From a bacterium D16-50 (lineage in GTDB: Bacteria > Bacillota > Clostridia > Lachnospirales > Lachnospiraceae), in contig RAZA01000012.1 of the NCBI GenBank assembly GCA_003612485.1, forward strand, positions 50,857 to 114,856: DNA of 64,000 nt, read 5' to 3'. Each line of letters starts with the position of its first letter. Within the stretch, counting starts at the first letter, position 1. Below the pieces are notes generated by a model that worked only from the letters and a program-made list of their open reading frames with translations, did no database searches and was not told the DNA's origin. Below are positions 35,933 to 44,813 of the stretch, piece by piece. Made by a program: the position numbers and the translations under genes.

Positions 35933-37048
35933 ATGAAGGCAAATGCATTGAAAAGACTAATAATTTTCATAGTGGCGGAGCTTGTGGCAGTGGCTGGGGC
36001 GGTATGGTTTTTTGACCCTTTTTATCAGTACCATGAGCCTTTTTTTGGGTGGGAGGCGGTGCTGAATGACAGGGACAATCAGATGCCCGGCACGATTCGC
36101 AATTTTCAGTATGACAGTGTACTGGCAGGATCCTCGGTGGCGGAGAATTTTGACAGCGCATTTTTGGATGAGGCATATGACTGCCGCACGTTAAAAGTCA
36201 TCAGGGCATCCGGCTCCATGGCTGATTTGCTGTATTATCTGGAGATGGCGCAGGAGGAGAAGGAGTTAGAAAATGTCTTTTGGTGTCTTGATCTTTTTGC
36301 GCTGAATGCCTCTACGGAAGTGACGCTGTATGGAGAGAATACGCCCAGATATCTTCATACGGAGAGCTTTCTTGACGACATTCCCTACTTGTATAACAAG
36401 GAGGTATTGCTTGAAAAGATTCCTTTTATGCTGGCCTATGGCCATGAAGGCATGAATACGGGAGGAAATGCCTACAATTGGGCCAGAGGAAAAGAGTTTA
36501 GCGCAGCTCGGGCCTTGAGCGCTTACGAGCGTCAGGGGATTACCAAAGACACCGTGATCATGCAGAAGGATCCTGCAGAAAACCGTGAGTTGATTTTGGA
36601 GAACATCAGACTTTTGGAAGAACAAATCTCCGCTCATCCCAAAACATGTTATTATGTGCTTTTTCCGCCCTATTCCATGCTGTGGTGGGACTGTGCCTAT
36701 GTGAACGGGGAGCTGGAGGAGCGCTTCTATATTCTGGAGGAGACGGTTTCCATGCTGCTTCGCCATGAAAATGTAGAGACGTACTTTTTTCAGAATCAGG
36801 CCTTCGTCGTATGCGATCTGGACAATTATATGGACATGGTGCATTATTCTCCGGAGATCAACCGGTATATGCTGGAGCGGATGGCAGCAGGGGAGGACAG
36901 AGTGACGGAGGAGAACTGGGGCAGGATCATGAATCAGATGCGGGATATGGTGGAGTGGATTGTGCGGGAAGGGATTTATTCGTATTACGGGCAGATGGCA
37001 ATGAAGGGCCATATGGGGAGCCTGAATAGGATTCTGGCGGGAAGCTGA
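35933..37048 (+). CDS. Membrane-anchored SGNH-like acyltransfer partner of the MBOAT protein
   Basis: The 371-residue product has an N-terminal membrane helix (about 9-27) followed by an extracytoplasmic domain. SVLAGSSVAENF holds a GSS form of SGNH block I with a probable nucleophile serine, and DMVHYSPEIN near the C-terminus supplies the Asp-His pair. This arrangement, right after an MBOAT gene, parallels DltB-DltD and AlgI-AlgJ/X, where the MBOAT protein exports an acyl group and the SGNH protein transfers it to the polymer. Its start follows GGGGGGAGAAGAATCC. If the MBOAT gene is truly broken this partner would be idle. Confidence 0.75.
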   Translation: MKANALKRLIIFIVAELVAVAGAVWFFDPFYQYHEPFFGWEAVLNDRDNQMPGTIRNFQYDSVLAGSSVAENFDSAFLDEAYDCRTLKVIRASGSMADLLYYLEMAQEEKELENVFWCLDLFALNASTEVTLYGENTPRYLHTESFLDDIPYLYNKEVLLEKIPFMLAYGHEGMNTGGNAYNWARGKEFSAARALSAYERQGITKDTVIMQKDPAENRELILENIRLLEEQISAHPKTCYYVLFPPYSMLWWDCAYVNGELEERFYILEETVSMLLRHENVETYFFQNQAFVVCDLDNYMDMVHYSPEINRYMLERMAAGEDRVTEENWGRIMNQMRDMVEWIVREGIYSYYGQMAMKGHMGSLNRILAGS

Positions 37049-37229
37049 CTGTACCTATCGGGACAATAAATTCGGGCAAAAGAATCAGGGAAAGAATTAT
37101 GTGGCATTCTTCCCATAATTATGGTAAAATGAAGAAAATTATGGAATCTGTAGGGGTGCGGACGCGGATTCCGGACAGGGGGCATGGGGTCCCGGCATAA
37201 AAGGGCCGCGCAGAAAAGAGGAGAAGGAA

Positions 37230-38951
37230 ATGAGCTATATGGACGAGTACCGCTTCTGGCTGGAGGACGACTATTTCGATCAGGGCACGAAGGAGGAGCT
37301 GGAGGCCATCAAAGACAATCAGGGGGAGATTGAGGACCGGTTTTACAAGGAGCTGGAGTTCGGCACGGGGGGCCTGAGGGGGGTCATCGGCGCAGGAACC
37401 AATAGGATGAATTTATACACTGTCCGCAAGGCCACTCAGGGTCTTGCCAATTTCATATTGAAGAAGGGGACTGAGGGGAAAGGGGTGGCCATCGCCTATG
37501 ATTCCAGACGGATGTCCCCGGAGTTTGCGGACGAGGCGGCGCTGTGTCTGTCGGCAAACGGCATCAAGGCCTATGTGTTTGACTCCCTGCGGCCTACGCC
37601 GGAGCTGTCCTTCGCCCTGCGCACTCTTGGCTGTACTGCAGGCATCGTGGTGACAGCCAGCCATAATCCCCCGGAGTACAACGGCTACAAGGTGTACTGG
37701 GAGGACGGCGCTCAGGTCACGGCTCCTTTCGACAAGGAGATCATAGAGGAAGTGAAGGCCATCAAGGACTATCATACCGTGAAGACCATGGCCAAGGCGG
37801 AGGCTCTGGAGAAGGGGCTGTATCAGGTCATCGGCAAGGAGATCGACGACGCCTATATGGCAGAGCTTAAGAAGCAGATCATCCATCCTGAGGTCATTGC
37901 CGAGGTTGCCGACGATATCAAGATCGTTTACACGCCTCTCTGCGGCACGGGGAATCTGCCTGCAAGGAGGATCCTGAAGGAGCTGGGCTTCAAGCATGTG
38001 TATGTGGTGCCTGAGCAGGAGAATCCGGATCCCAATTTCACCACCTTGGATTATCCCAATCCTGAGGATCCCAAGGCATTCACCTACGCTCTGCGTCTGG
38101 CCAAGGAAAAGGACGCGGACATCGTTCTGGCCACGGATCCCGATGCGGACCGTCTGGGCGTGTATGCCAAGGATACAAAGACGGGAGAATATGTCTCCTT
38201 CACCGGAAACATGTCCGGTATGCTGATTGCGGAATATATTCTGAGGGAGAGGACGGCCACGGGAACCATGCCTGCCAATCCCGCTTTGGTGACCACCATC
38301 GTCACCACCAACATGACCCGTCCCATCACCAAGAACTATGGCGTGAAGCTCATTGAGGTGCTCACAGGCTTTAAGTTCATCGGGGAACAGATCAAGCTCT
38401 TCGAGAAGAGCGGAAGCAACAACTACGTGTTTGGCTTAGAGGAGAGCTACGGCTGTCTGGCAGGAACCCATGCAAGGGACAAGGACGCCATTGTGGCGGT
38501 TATGTGCCTCTGCGAGGTGGCCGCGTACTGCAAGAAGCAGGGAAAGACCCTCTGGGATATGATGCTGGATACTTATGAGAAATATGGGTATTATAAGGAA
38601 TCCCAGTACACCATCACCCTAAAGGGTATCGACGGCTCCAGACAGATCGCGGAGATCATGGACAAGCTGCGCAAGAACCCGCCCAAGGCTTTCGGAGGGC
38701 TTTCGGTGCTGAAGTTCAGGGATTACGAGACGGACAGGGCGGTGGACATGGTCACCGGGGAAGAGGGAAAGACCGGTCTGCCCAAGTCCAACGTGCTTTA
38801 CTTCGAGCTGCCTGACGACGCCTGGTGCTGTGCCCGTCCTTCCGGCACGGAGCCCAAGATCAAGTTTTACATGGGCGTAAAGGGCGCCAGCCTTGAGGAC
38901 GCCCAGAATAAGCTTGCACAGCTGACGGAGGACGTAAAGGCGGCGCTGTAA
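37230..38951 (+). CDS. Phosphoglucomutase/phosphomannomutase
   Basis: A 573-residue alpha-D-phosphohexomutase of the large PgcA type. The phosphoserine loop TASHNPPEYNGYKVYW (about 139-154), the magnesium loop DPDADRLG (about 303-310), the sugar loop GLEESYG and the phosphate-binding RPSGTEPKIKFY (about 536) are all present. It converts glucose 6-phosphate to glucose 1-phosphate, feeding RfbA for dTDP-rhamnose and probably UDP-glucose. The start has a good site (AGAGGAGAAGGAA). It ends in its own terminator, so it forms a separate transcription unit within the locus. Confidence 0.96.
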   Translation: MSYMDEYRFWLEDDYFDQGTKEELEAIKDNQGEIEDRFYKELEFGTGGLRGVIGAGTNRMNLYTVRKATQGLANFILKKGTEGKGVAIAYDSRRMSPEFADEAALCLSANGIKAYVFDSLRPTPELSFALRTLGCTAGIVVTASHNPPEYNGYKVYWEDGAQVTAPFDKEIIEEVKAIKDYHTVKTMAKAEALEKGLYQVIGKEIDDAYMAELKKQIIHPEVIAEVADDIKIVYTPLCGTGNLPARRILKELGFKHVYVVPEQENPDPNFTTLDYPNPEDPKAFTYALRLAKEKDADIVLATDPDADRLGVYAKDTKTGEYVSFTGNMSGMLIAEYILRERTATGTMPANPALVTTIVTTNMTRPITKNYGVKLIEVLTGFKFIGEQIKLFEKSGSNNYVFGLEESYGCLAGTHARDKDAIVAVMCLCEVAAYCKKQGKTLWDMMLDTYEKYGYYKESQYTITLKGIDGSRQIAEIMDKLRKNPPKAFGGLSVLKFRDYETDRAVDMVTGEEGKTGLPKSNVLYFELPDDAWCCARPSGTEPKIKFYMGVKGASLEDAQNKLAQLTEDVKAAL

Positions 38952-39075
38952 GATCAAGGTGAAAGAATCTTCAGGAGGATCTTGCCAGAGGGGCCCGGAG
39001 GCGGGGCCGAAAACGGGAACCGGCATGGGCCCTGAGGCAGGGAATGAGATCGGAGAACAGGATGATAGATCAGAG

Positions 39076-39120
39076 AACGGGGCGAGTGCGGCGGCAGTCT
39101 GCCGGCGGCCCCGTTTTTTT
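39076..39120 (+). terminator. Rho-independent terminator after phosphoglucomutase
   Basis: ACGGGGC pairs with GCCCCGT, with an inner GGCGGCAG/CTGCCGGC stem, and is followed by seven T. Confidence 0.85.
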
Positions 39121-39194
39121 ATAATGGGGAAGAAGACAAAGACAAGCCGCACAGCAGCGGAAAAGGCAGCCGCACAGCGGGAGAACTGTGCATC

Positions 39195-40853
39195 ATGAAG
39201 AGGAGAGGCCGGTGGAGGAAGAGGCGAATGAAGATTGCAGGAGAGCAGAAGAGGCAGGCGGCAGGAATTAGAGAACAGCTGACGTCCATAGGACGGCTGT
39301 GGGCGGGGTTCGCGGAGTTTATAAGGGCACATGCATGGCTGGCAGGCATTCTGGCGGTCATTTTGGGGCTGGTCTACGGGAATCAGGCCTTCAACAATTA
39401 CTTCTATATTGACAAGGAGATCATGGTCAACGACGCGGGCTCTTTTTATGCATACGGGGACGTGGGACGGTTTGGGATGATCTTTGTCAAGAAGCTTCTG
39501 GGGCTGTCCTGGTACAATCCCTATCTGGCGGGAGCGCTGCTTTTGATTACGCTATGGCTGACGGGGATGGGGGGAGCCTATCTCTTTTACTCTCTGGACA
39601 AGCGCCTGAAGGCGGCGCCTCTTTTGATATTCATGCTGCTCTTTCTGGTATACCCCACCTATGTGGAACAGTTTCTCTTTCAGTATCAGGCCTTTGAGGT
39701 GGCGCTGGGGATCTTGCTTCTGGTGGTTTCGGACTGGCATCTGATGCTGGCTTTGAGGGAAAAGAGCTGGCTGGCATTCCTGCTTTCCCTGCCGCTTGTG
39801 GTGATATCCTTTGGCATCTATCAAAGCATGGTTCCCATACAGCTGTGCCTGTATCTGGGCTGCTTTCTCATGCTGCTGTATGGGGAGGAGGCAGAAGGAA
39901 AGAAACGGAATGTCTTTGCTGCAGTGGGATGGGTGGTTGCGCACTTCCTGATTGCCTTCGTGGTCTATGAGGTGATAGCGAAGCTGTTTTTCACGCATAT
40001 GGACTATCTCACGGATCAGGTGGTGTGGAAGGACACGGAGCTGAAGGTGGTCCTTATGTATATCAAGGGCTATATCCGGGATGTGGTGATGGCGGAGGGG
40101 ATATATTACACGCCGACCTATAATATCTGCTGGATCATAGGGCTGGGGGCTATGGCGCTTCTGTTTCTGCGGCTGAAGCGGAAGTCCGTCTGGTACGGCT
40201 TAGGGCTGCTTGGGGTGGTTCTCTCCCCGTTTTTCCTGACTTTCATCATAGGCAGGTTCCAGTTTCCCAGAGTTCAGCTGACGCTTCCTCTGGCCTGCGG
40301 GGTGCTGTGGCTGTTCGGCAGCCATGTGCTGCTCATGGAGCTGAAGGCCTTTTGGAAGAAAGGGGCTGCGGCGTTTTTGGCTGCTGCAGGCTGCGCTATG
40401 ATATTCATGAACGCCATGCCCATGATGAGGCTGTTCTATACCAGAGACGTGATCGGAAAAGCGGACGAGATGACGGCGGCCATGCTGATAGGCGATCTTG
40501 ACGATGTGATAGCAGTCCATCAGGGCAAGCCGGTGATATTCATAGGCCATAGGCAGGCGCTGGTGAACGCCACATGCTATGAGGAAGAGGTGAACGGCAC
40601 TTATGTGGTGCTTTCCGCCTTCGGGATCGAGTATATGATGGAGCCGGAGTATTATTACAGCACCCTTAGGCTTCTGGGGTTTTTTGAGACGCTGGGGTTC
40701 AAGTTCAGAGGGCCTACCATGGAGATGATGTCCTCCGCCTATGAGGACAGCAAGGACATGGTGGTCTGGCCTCTGGAGGGCTCCATTAAGGAATTCGATG
40801 ATTATGTAATAGTTAAATTGAGCGCCCCTGAGTATGATAAAGCGGTTCCTTGA
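39195..40853 (+). CDS. GtrII-like (Glucos_trans_II) membrane glycosyltransferase
   Basis: The 552-residue product has about ten membrane helices. In the first outer loop, FYIDKEIMVNDAGSFYAYGDVGRFGMIFVKKL shows the conserved acidic residues and GR motif of the Glucos_trans_II family (serotype-converting GtrII type). These GT-C enzymes use undecaprenyl-phosphate-linked glucose to add side residues to a glycan outside the membrane. A soluble C-terminal domain of about 130 residues follows the last helix. The matching GtrA/GtrB genes are not visible nearby. The 40-bp repeat array starts seven bases after its stop codon. Confidence 0.75.
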   Translation: MKRRGRWRKRRMKIAGEQKRQAAGIREQLTSIGRLWAGFAEFIRAHAWLAGILAVILGLVYGNQAFNNYFYIDKEIMVNDAGSFYAYGDVGRFGMIFVKKLLGLSWYNPYLAGALLLITLWLTGMGGAYLFYSLDKRLKAAPLLIFMLLFLVYPTYVEQFLFQYQAFEVALGILLLVVSDWHLMLALREKSWLAFLLSLPLVVISFGIYQSMVPIQLCLYLGCFLMLLYGEEAEGKKRNVFAAVGWVVAHFLIAFVVYEVIAKLFFTHMDYLTDQVVWKDTELKVVLMYIKGYIRDVVMAEGIYYTPTYNICWIIGLGAMALLFLRLKRKSVWYGLGLLGVVLSPFFLTFIIGRFQFPRVQLTLPLACGVLWLFGSHVLLMELKAFWKKGAAAFLAAAGCAMIFMNAMPMMRLFYTRDVIGKADEMTAAMLIGDLDDVIAVHQGKPVIFIGHRQALVNATCYEEEVNGTYVVLSAFGIEYMMEPEYYYSTLRLLGFFETLGFKFRGPTMEMMSSAYEDSKDMVVWPLEGSIKEFDDYVIVKLSAPEYDKAVP

Positions 40854-40860
40854 GGGCCGC

Positions 40861-40980
40861 GGAGGAAGGGAAGAAGGACATAACGAAAGCATGGGATGGC
40901 GGAGGAAGGGAAGAAGGACACAACGAAAGCTTGGGATGGCGGAGGAAGGGAAGAAGGACACAACGAAAGTTTGGGATGAG
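40861..40980 (+). repeat. Three 40-bp tandem repeats after the GtrII-like gene
   Basis: Exact 40-bp spacing at 40861, 40901 and 40941 with only a few differences (CATAACG/CACAACG, GCATGG/GCTTGG/GTTTGG). The array fills the space up to the start of the next gene and supplies its GGAGGAAGG-rich upstream sequence, so copy number may affect translation of that gene. Confidence 0.9.
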
Positions 40981-40988
40981 GGAATGGG

Positions 40989-42332
40989 ATGGGTGCAGGA
41001 ATCGGCGGGGCAAATATAAAAAAGACCATATATTATCTGCAGAGGAACGGTGTAAGGAAGACCTGGAACGCGGTTCGGGAGAGACTGGAGGCGAGAAATG
41101 CGCCTCCTTACGTCTGGACGCCTCCTTCCAAGGAGGAGCTGGAGCGGCAGAGAGGGCAGTGGAGGCAGGAGGGGCTTTCCGTCTCCTTCAGCATCGTGGT
41201 TCCCGCCTATAGGACCAGAGAGGAGTATCTTCTGGAGATGGCAGGATCCGTGCTGAACCAGACCTATCCTCAGTGGGAACTGATATTGGCCGACGCCACG
41301 GAGGATGACAGTGTGGAGCGGGCCATGGGAGCCGTACAGGACTCCCGCATCCGCTATGTCCGACTGGAAAAGAATCAGGGGATCGCCCAAAATACCAACA
41401 AGGCGCTGGCTCTGGCCACGGGAGAGTATGTGGGACTGCTGGATCATGACGATTTGCTGACGCATGATGCGTTGTATGAGATGGCGGCAGCCATCAATAG
41501 GGGGAGAAAAGAGGGCCGGGAGCCGGAAATGCTCTATTCCGACGAGGACAAATGCGACGGAGAGGGAAAGCTTTTCTTTGAGCCTAATAGCAAGGAAGAC
41601 TTTAATCTGGATCTACTGTTGAGCAACAACTATATCTGTCATTTTCTGGTGATGAAGCGGGAACTGATGCAGTCTCTGGGCTTTCGGCCGGAATATGACG
41701 GGGCGCAGGATTTTGATCTGGTCCTGCGGGGGGCGGGGCGGCTTCTGGAGAAAGAGGGGAGTATCGTGCATGTTCCCAAGGTTCTCTACCACTGGAGGAG
41801 CCACGCCGCGTCCACGGCGGAGAACCCCAGAAGCAAGCTCTATGCCTACGAGGCGGGACGCAGGGCGATTCAGGACTTTGCGGACGCAAGAGGCTGGCGG
41901 GCCAAGGCGGAGGACACCGCCCATGTGGGTTTCTATGTGCTGCGCTACGAAGGGGATATCTTCTTGGAAAGGCCGGACATAGGAGCGGTTGGAGGCAGGC
42001 TGCTGCAGAAGGGCAGGGTTGCGGGAGGCAGGCTCACGGAAGAGGGGAAAGTCCTATATGGGGGCCTTCCCAAGGGCTACAGCGGCTATCTCCATAGGGC
42101 GGCGCTGCCTCAGGACGCCGCCGCGGTGGACATCCGCAATATCCGGGTGCGCCCGGAATGCCGGGAGCTGTTTGAGAGGGTGGCGGGGGTTCCCTATAGA
42201 ACTGTTTTGCAGGGGGAGCGCTTCGATGTATCTTACCTGCCCAAGGACTGTGATTATATCGAAATAAGCCTGCGGCTGGGCAGAGCGCTGCGGGAGGCAG
42301 GGTATCGGATTTTGTACCTGCCGGAGGCGTGA
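40989..42332 (+). CDS. Family 2 glycosyltransferase with a degenerate second module
   Basis: The 447-residue product has one complete GT2 domain (about 65-310) with FSIVVPAYRT, LILADATEDD and the metal site LLDHDDLLT, and DGAQDFDLVLRGAGR, homologous to the first half of the protein at 32191. After about residue 325, segments such as DIGAVGGRLL and VRPECRELFERVAGVPYR look like the back part of a second GT2 domain whose front half and catalytic acids are missing. It may therefore have arisen from a two-domain enzyme by internal deletion. It probably adds one sugar to the wall glycan. The start sits directly behind the 40-bp repeats. Confidence 0.87.
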   Translation: MGAGIGGANIKKTIYYLQRNGVRKTWNAVRERLEARNAPPYVWTPPSKEELERQRGQWRQEGLSVSFSIVVPAYRTREEYLLEMAGSVLNQTYPQWELILADATEDDSVERAMGAVQDSRIRYVRLEKNQGIAQNTNKALALATGEYVGLLDHDDLLTHDALYEMAAAINRGRKEGREPEMLYSDEDKCDGEGKLFFEPNSKEDFNLDLLLSNNYICHFLVMKRELMQSLGFRPEYDGAQDFDLVLRGAGRLLEKEGSIVHVPKVLYHWRSHAASTAENPRSKLYAYEAGRRAIQDFADARGWRAKAEDTAHVGFYVLRYEGDIFLERPDIGAVGGRLLQKGRVAGGRLTEEGKVLYGGLPKGYSGYLHRAALPQDAAAVDIRNIRVRPECRELFERVAGVPYRTVLQGERFDVSYLPKDCDYIEISLRLGRALREAGYRILYLPEA

Positions 42333-42345
42333 AGGGAGATCCGCT

Positions 42346-43320
42346 ATGGAAAAGGTGACGGTGGTTATTCCGAATTACAACGGCATTCGGTTCGTCCGGG
42401 AATGTCTGGAATCCATACTGTGTCAGGAGGAGGCTCCGGAGTATGGGGTTCTTGTGGTGGACAATGGCTCCGAAGACGGCAGCCCGGAGCTGATTCAGGA
42501 AGAGTTCCCTCAGGTGACCCTGATCAGGCTGGACTCCAATACCGGCTTCTGCCATGGGGTGAATGTGGGGATACAGGCGGCGGACACCCCTTATGTGCTG
42601 CTGCTGAACAACGACACCAAATCCTGCTCCCATTTGGTGAAGGGGCTCTACGATGCCATAGAGTCCAGACCGAGGGCTTTTTCCGTCAGTGCGAAGATGC
42701 TCATGTGGGACAGACCGGATCTGACGGACGACGCAGGGGACAGATACTGCGTCTTGGGCTGGGCCTATTCCAGAGGGAAAGGCCGGCCCGCTTACCGGTA
42801 TGACACACCGGTAAGGGTTTTTTCCGCCTGCGGAGGGGCAGCAATCTATCGGAAGAGGGTGTTTGAGGAAATAGGTCTTTTTGACGAGGCGCATTTCGCC
42901 TATCTGGAGGATCTGGACATAGGATATAGAGCAGCAATCTATGGATATGAAAATTATTATGAGCCGTCGGCTCAGGTGATTCATTACGGAAGCGCCTCCA
43001 GCGGATCGAGGTATAACCAATGGAAGACGGAGCAGGCCGCGGCCAACAGCGTGTATGTCATCGCAAAAAACATGCCGCTGCTTCAGGGACTATGGAATCT
43101 CCCCTTCTTGTTTTTGGGCTTTTTTATAAAGTTTCTCTTTTTCTGCAGGAAGAGGATGGGATTTTTGTACCTGAAAGGGCTTTGGAAGGGACTGGAAAAA
43201 TCTTTTTCAAAGCTTGGAAAATCCAGGAAAATCCCCTTCCGCAGAGCGCATCTTCGCTATTATCTGGCCATTCAGGGCCAGCTCTACGTCAATGCTGTAA
43301 GGTTTCTTAAGAAATCTTAA
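42346..43320 (+). CDS. Family 2 glycosyltransferase (WbbL/rhamnosyltransferase-like)
   Basis: A 324-residue enzyme with VTVVIPNYNG at the N-terminus, VVDNGSEDGS, the metal-binding LLLNNDTKS (about 85-92) and AYLEDLDIGYRAAIYG. The C-terminus has an amphipathic or hydrophobic stretch (LPFLFLGFFIKFLFF) and basic residues for membrane association. The pattern is that of WbbL-type rhamnosyltransferases that transfer rhamnose from dTDP-rhamnose to a lipid-linked GlcNAc. It begins 13 bp after the previous GT gene with a GGGAGATCC site, so both are co-transcribed. Confidence 0.9.
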   Translation: MEKVTVVIPNYNGIRFVRECLESILCQEEAPEYGVLVVDNGSEDGSPELIQEEFPQVTLIRLDSNTGFCHGVNVGIQAADTPYVLLLNNDTKSCSHLVKGLYDAIESRPRAFSVSAKMLMWDRPDLTDDAGDRYCVLGWAYSRGKGRPAYRYDTPVRVFSACGGAAIYRKRVFEEIGLFDEAHFAYLEDLDIGYRAAIYGYENYYEPSAQVIHYGSASSGSRYNQWKTEQAAANSVYVIAKNMPLLQGLWNLPFLFLGFFIKFLFFCRKRMGFLYLKGLWKGLEKSFSKLGKSRKIPFRRAHLRYYLAIQGQLYVNAVRFLKKS

Positions 43321-43354
43321 GAAAGGACTTCATAAATTCCTAAACTGTACCCTA

Positions 43355-43360
43355 TATAAT
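43355..43360 (+). promoter_or_regulatory. Possible -10 box before the initiating transferase gene
   Basis: TATAAT within CCTATATAATAAAG, about 30 bp before the start codon. No good -35 box is seen at the expected distance, so the promoter is tentative. Confidence 0.35.
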
Positions 43361-43391
43361 AAAGTGGCAGGGTATCAATCGGGTGACGCTT

Positions 43392-44798
43392 ATGATAAAG
43401 GACAATCAGAAGGTATTCAACCGTTTAATGGTGGTGGCAGACGCCGTCATTACGGCTTCATCCTTTATGTCTGCCTATTATTTCAAATTTTATATTCTGA
43501 ATAATGGACCGGGGATCGGCGTGCTTCCCGCCAGCGATTATTTTGCGCTGCTGGGCTTCATTGTTCCCGTCTATGTGCTGATGTATTATGCCTGCAGTGT
43601 GTATGCGCCTAAGCGCACCGTGCGCAGGAGGTTTGAGATTTACGGAATCATCAAGGCGAACACCATCGGTATACTGACCTTGATCATCATACTTTATATG
43701 GTAGTTCGGGAGATCAACTATTCCCGTTCCGTGATGGTGATTTTTTACGGGTTCAATGTCTTTTTGACTTCCTGCTTCAGGCTTGCGCTTCGCAAGGGGC
43801 TGCGCACCATACGCAGCAGGGGCTACAATCTCAAGCATATCCTGCTGGTGGGTTATTCCCGGGCGGCGGAGGAGTACATCGACAGGCTCAAGGACAATCC
43901 CCAGTGGGGCTACGAGGCTTACGGGATTCTGGACAACAGCATTCCTGCGGGAACTTGTTATAAGGGAGTGCAGGTGCTGGGCAGCCTGACAAATCTGGAG
44001 ACCATCCTTCCGGAGAACAGGCTGGACGAGATCGCCATCACGCTTCCCCTGCGGGACTATGACTGTCTGGGAGAGATTGTGTCTACCTGCGAGAAATCGG
44101 GGGTACACACCAAGTTCATACCAGATTATAATAGCCTAATACCGAGCAAGCCGTATACGGAGGATCTCATGGGGCTTCCGGTGATCAATATCCGGTATGT
44201 GCCCCTGACCAACACGGGCAACATCATCATAAAGAGAATCATGGATATCATAGGCTCTCTGGCGGGGATTCTGATTACCTCTCCCGTGATGCTGGCGTCG
44301 GCGCTGCTGGTGAAGCTTACCAGTCCGGGGCCGGTGATCTTCAGGCAGGAGAGGGTAGGGCTCCACAACCGTCCCTTCTACATGTACAAGTTCCGCAGCA
44401 TGGAGCAGCAGGCTCCCGGTGAGGAGAAGAAGGCATGGACCGTCAGGGACGATCCAAGGGTCACTCCGGTAGGGAGGTTCCTGAGGCGCACCAGTCTGGA
44501 CGAGCTGCCCCAGCTGTTCAACATCCTAAAGGGGGATATGAGTCTGGTGGGGCCGAGGCCTGAAAGGCCGCTTTTTGTGGAGAAGTTTCGGGAGGAGATC
44601 CCCAGATACATGGTGAAGCATCAGGTGCGGCCGGGGCTCACGGGATGGGCTCAGGTGAACGGCCTTCGGGGGGACACCTCCATAAGGAAGCGAATAGAGC
44701 ATGACATTTATTATATAGAGAACTGGACTTTTGGGTTTGACATCAAGATAATATTATTGACCTTTTTTACAGGATTTATCAATAAAAATGCATACTGA
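43392..44798 (+). CDS. Undecaprenyl-phosphate sugar-1-phosphate transferase (WcaJ/CpsE-like)
   Basis: Start is ATG 43392 (or GTG 43383), giving about 468 residues. Four N-terminal membrane helices, a CoA-binding-like cytoplasmic domain (HILLVGYSRAAEEYIDRL) and a C-terminal bacterial sugar transferase domain are visible, with SPGPVIFRQERVG, FYMYKFRSM, LPQLFNILKGDMSLVGPRPE and VRPGLTGWAQVNG. It moves a sugar 1-phosphate (glucose or galactose in known members) to undecaprenyl phosphate and thus starts a lipid-linked glycan. It is the initiating enzyme candidate for this locus. Confidence 0.95.
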   Translation: MIKDNQKVFNRLMVVADAVITASSFMSAYYFKFYILNNGPGIGVLPASDYFALLGFIVPVYVLMYYACSVYAPKRTVRRRFEIYGIIKANTIGILTLIIILYMVVREINYSRSVMVIFYGFNVFLTSCFRLALRKGLRTIRSRGYNLKHILLVGYSRAAEEYIDRLKDNPQWGYEAYGILDNSIPAGTCYKGVQVLGSLTNLETILPENRLDEIAITLPLRDYDCLGEIVSTCEKSGVHTKFIPDYNSLIPSKPYTEDLMGLPVINIRYVPLTNTGNIIIKRIMDIIGSLAGILITSPVMLASALLVKLTSPGPVIFRQERVGLHNRPFYMYKFRSMEQQAPGEEKKAWTVRDDPRVTPVGRFLRRTSLDELPQLFNILKGDMSLVGPRPERPLFVEKFREEIPRYMVKHQVRPGLTGWAQVNGLRGDTSIRKRIEHDIYYIENWTFGFDIKIILLTFFTGFINKNAY

Positions 44799-44813
44799 CA
44801 AGGAGAAGGCGTT

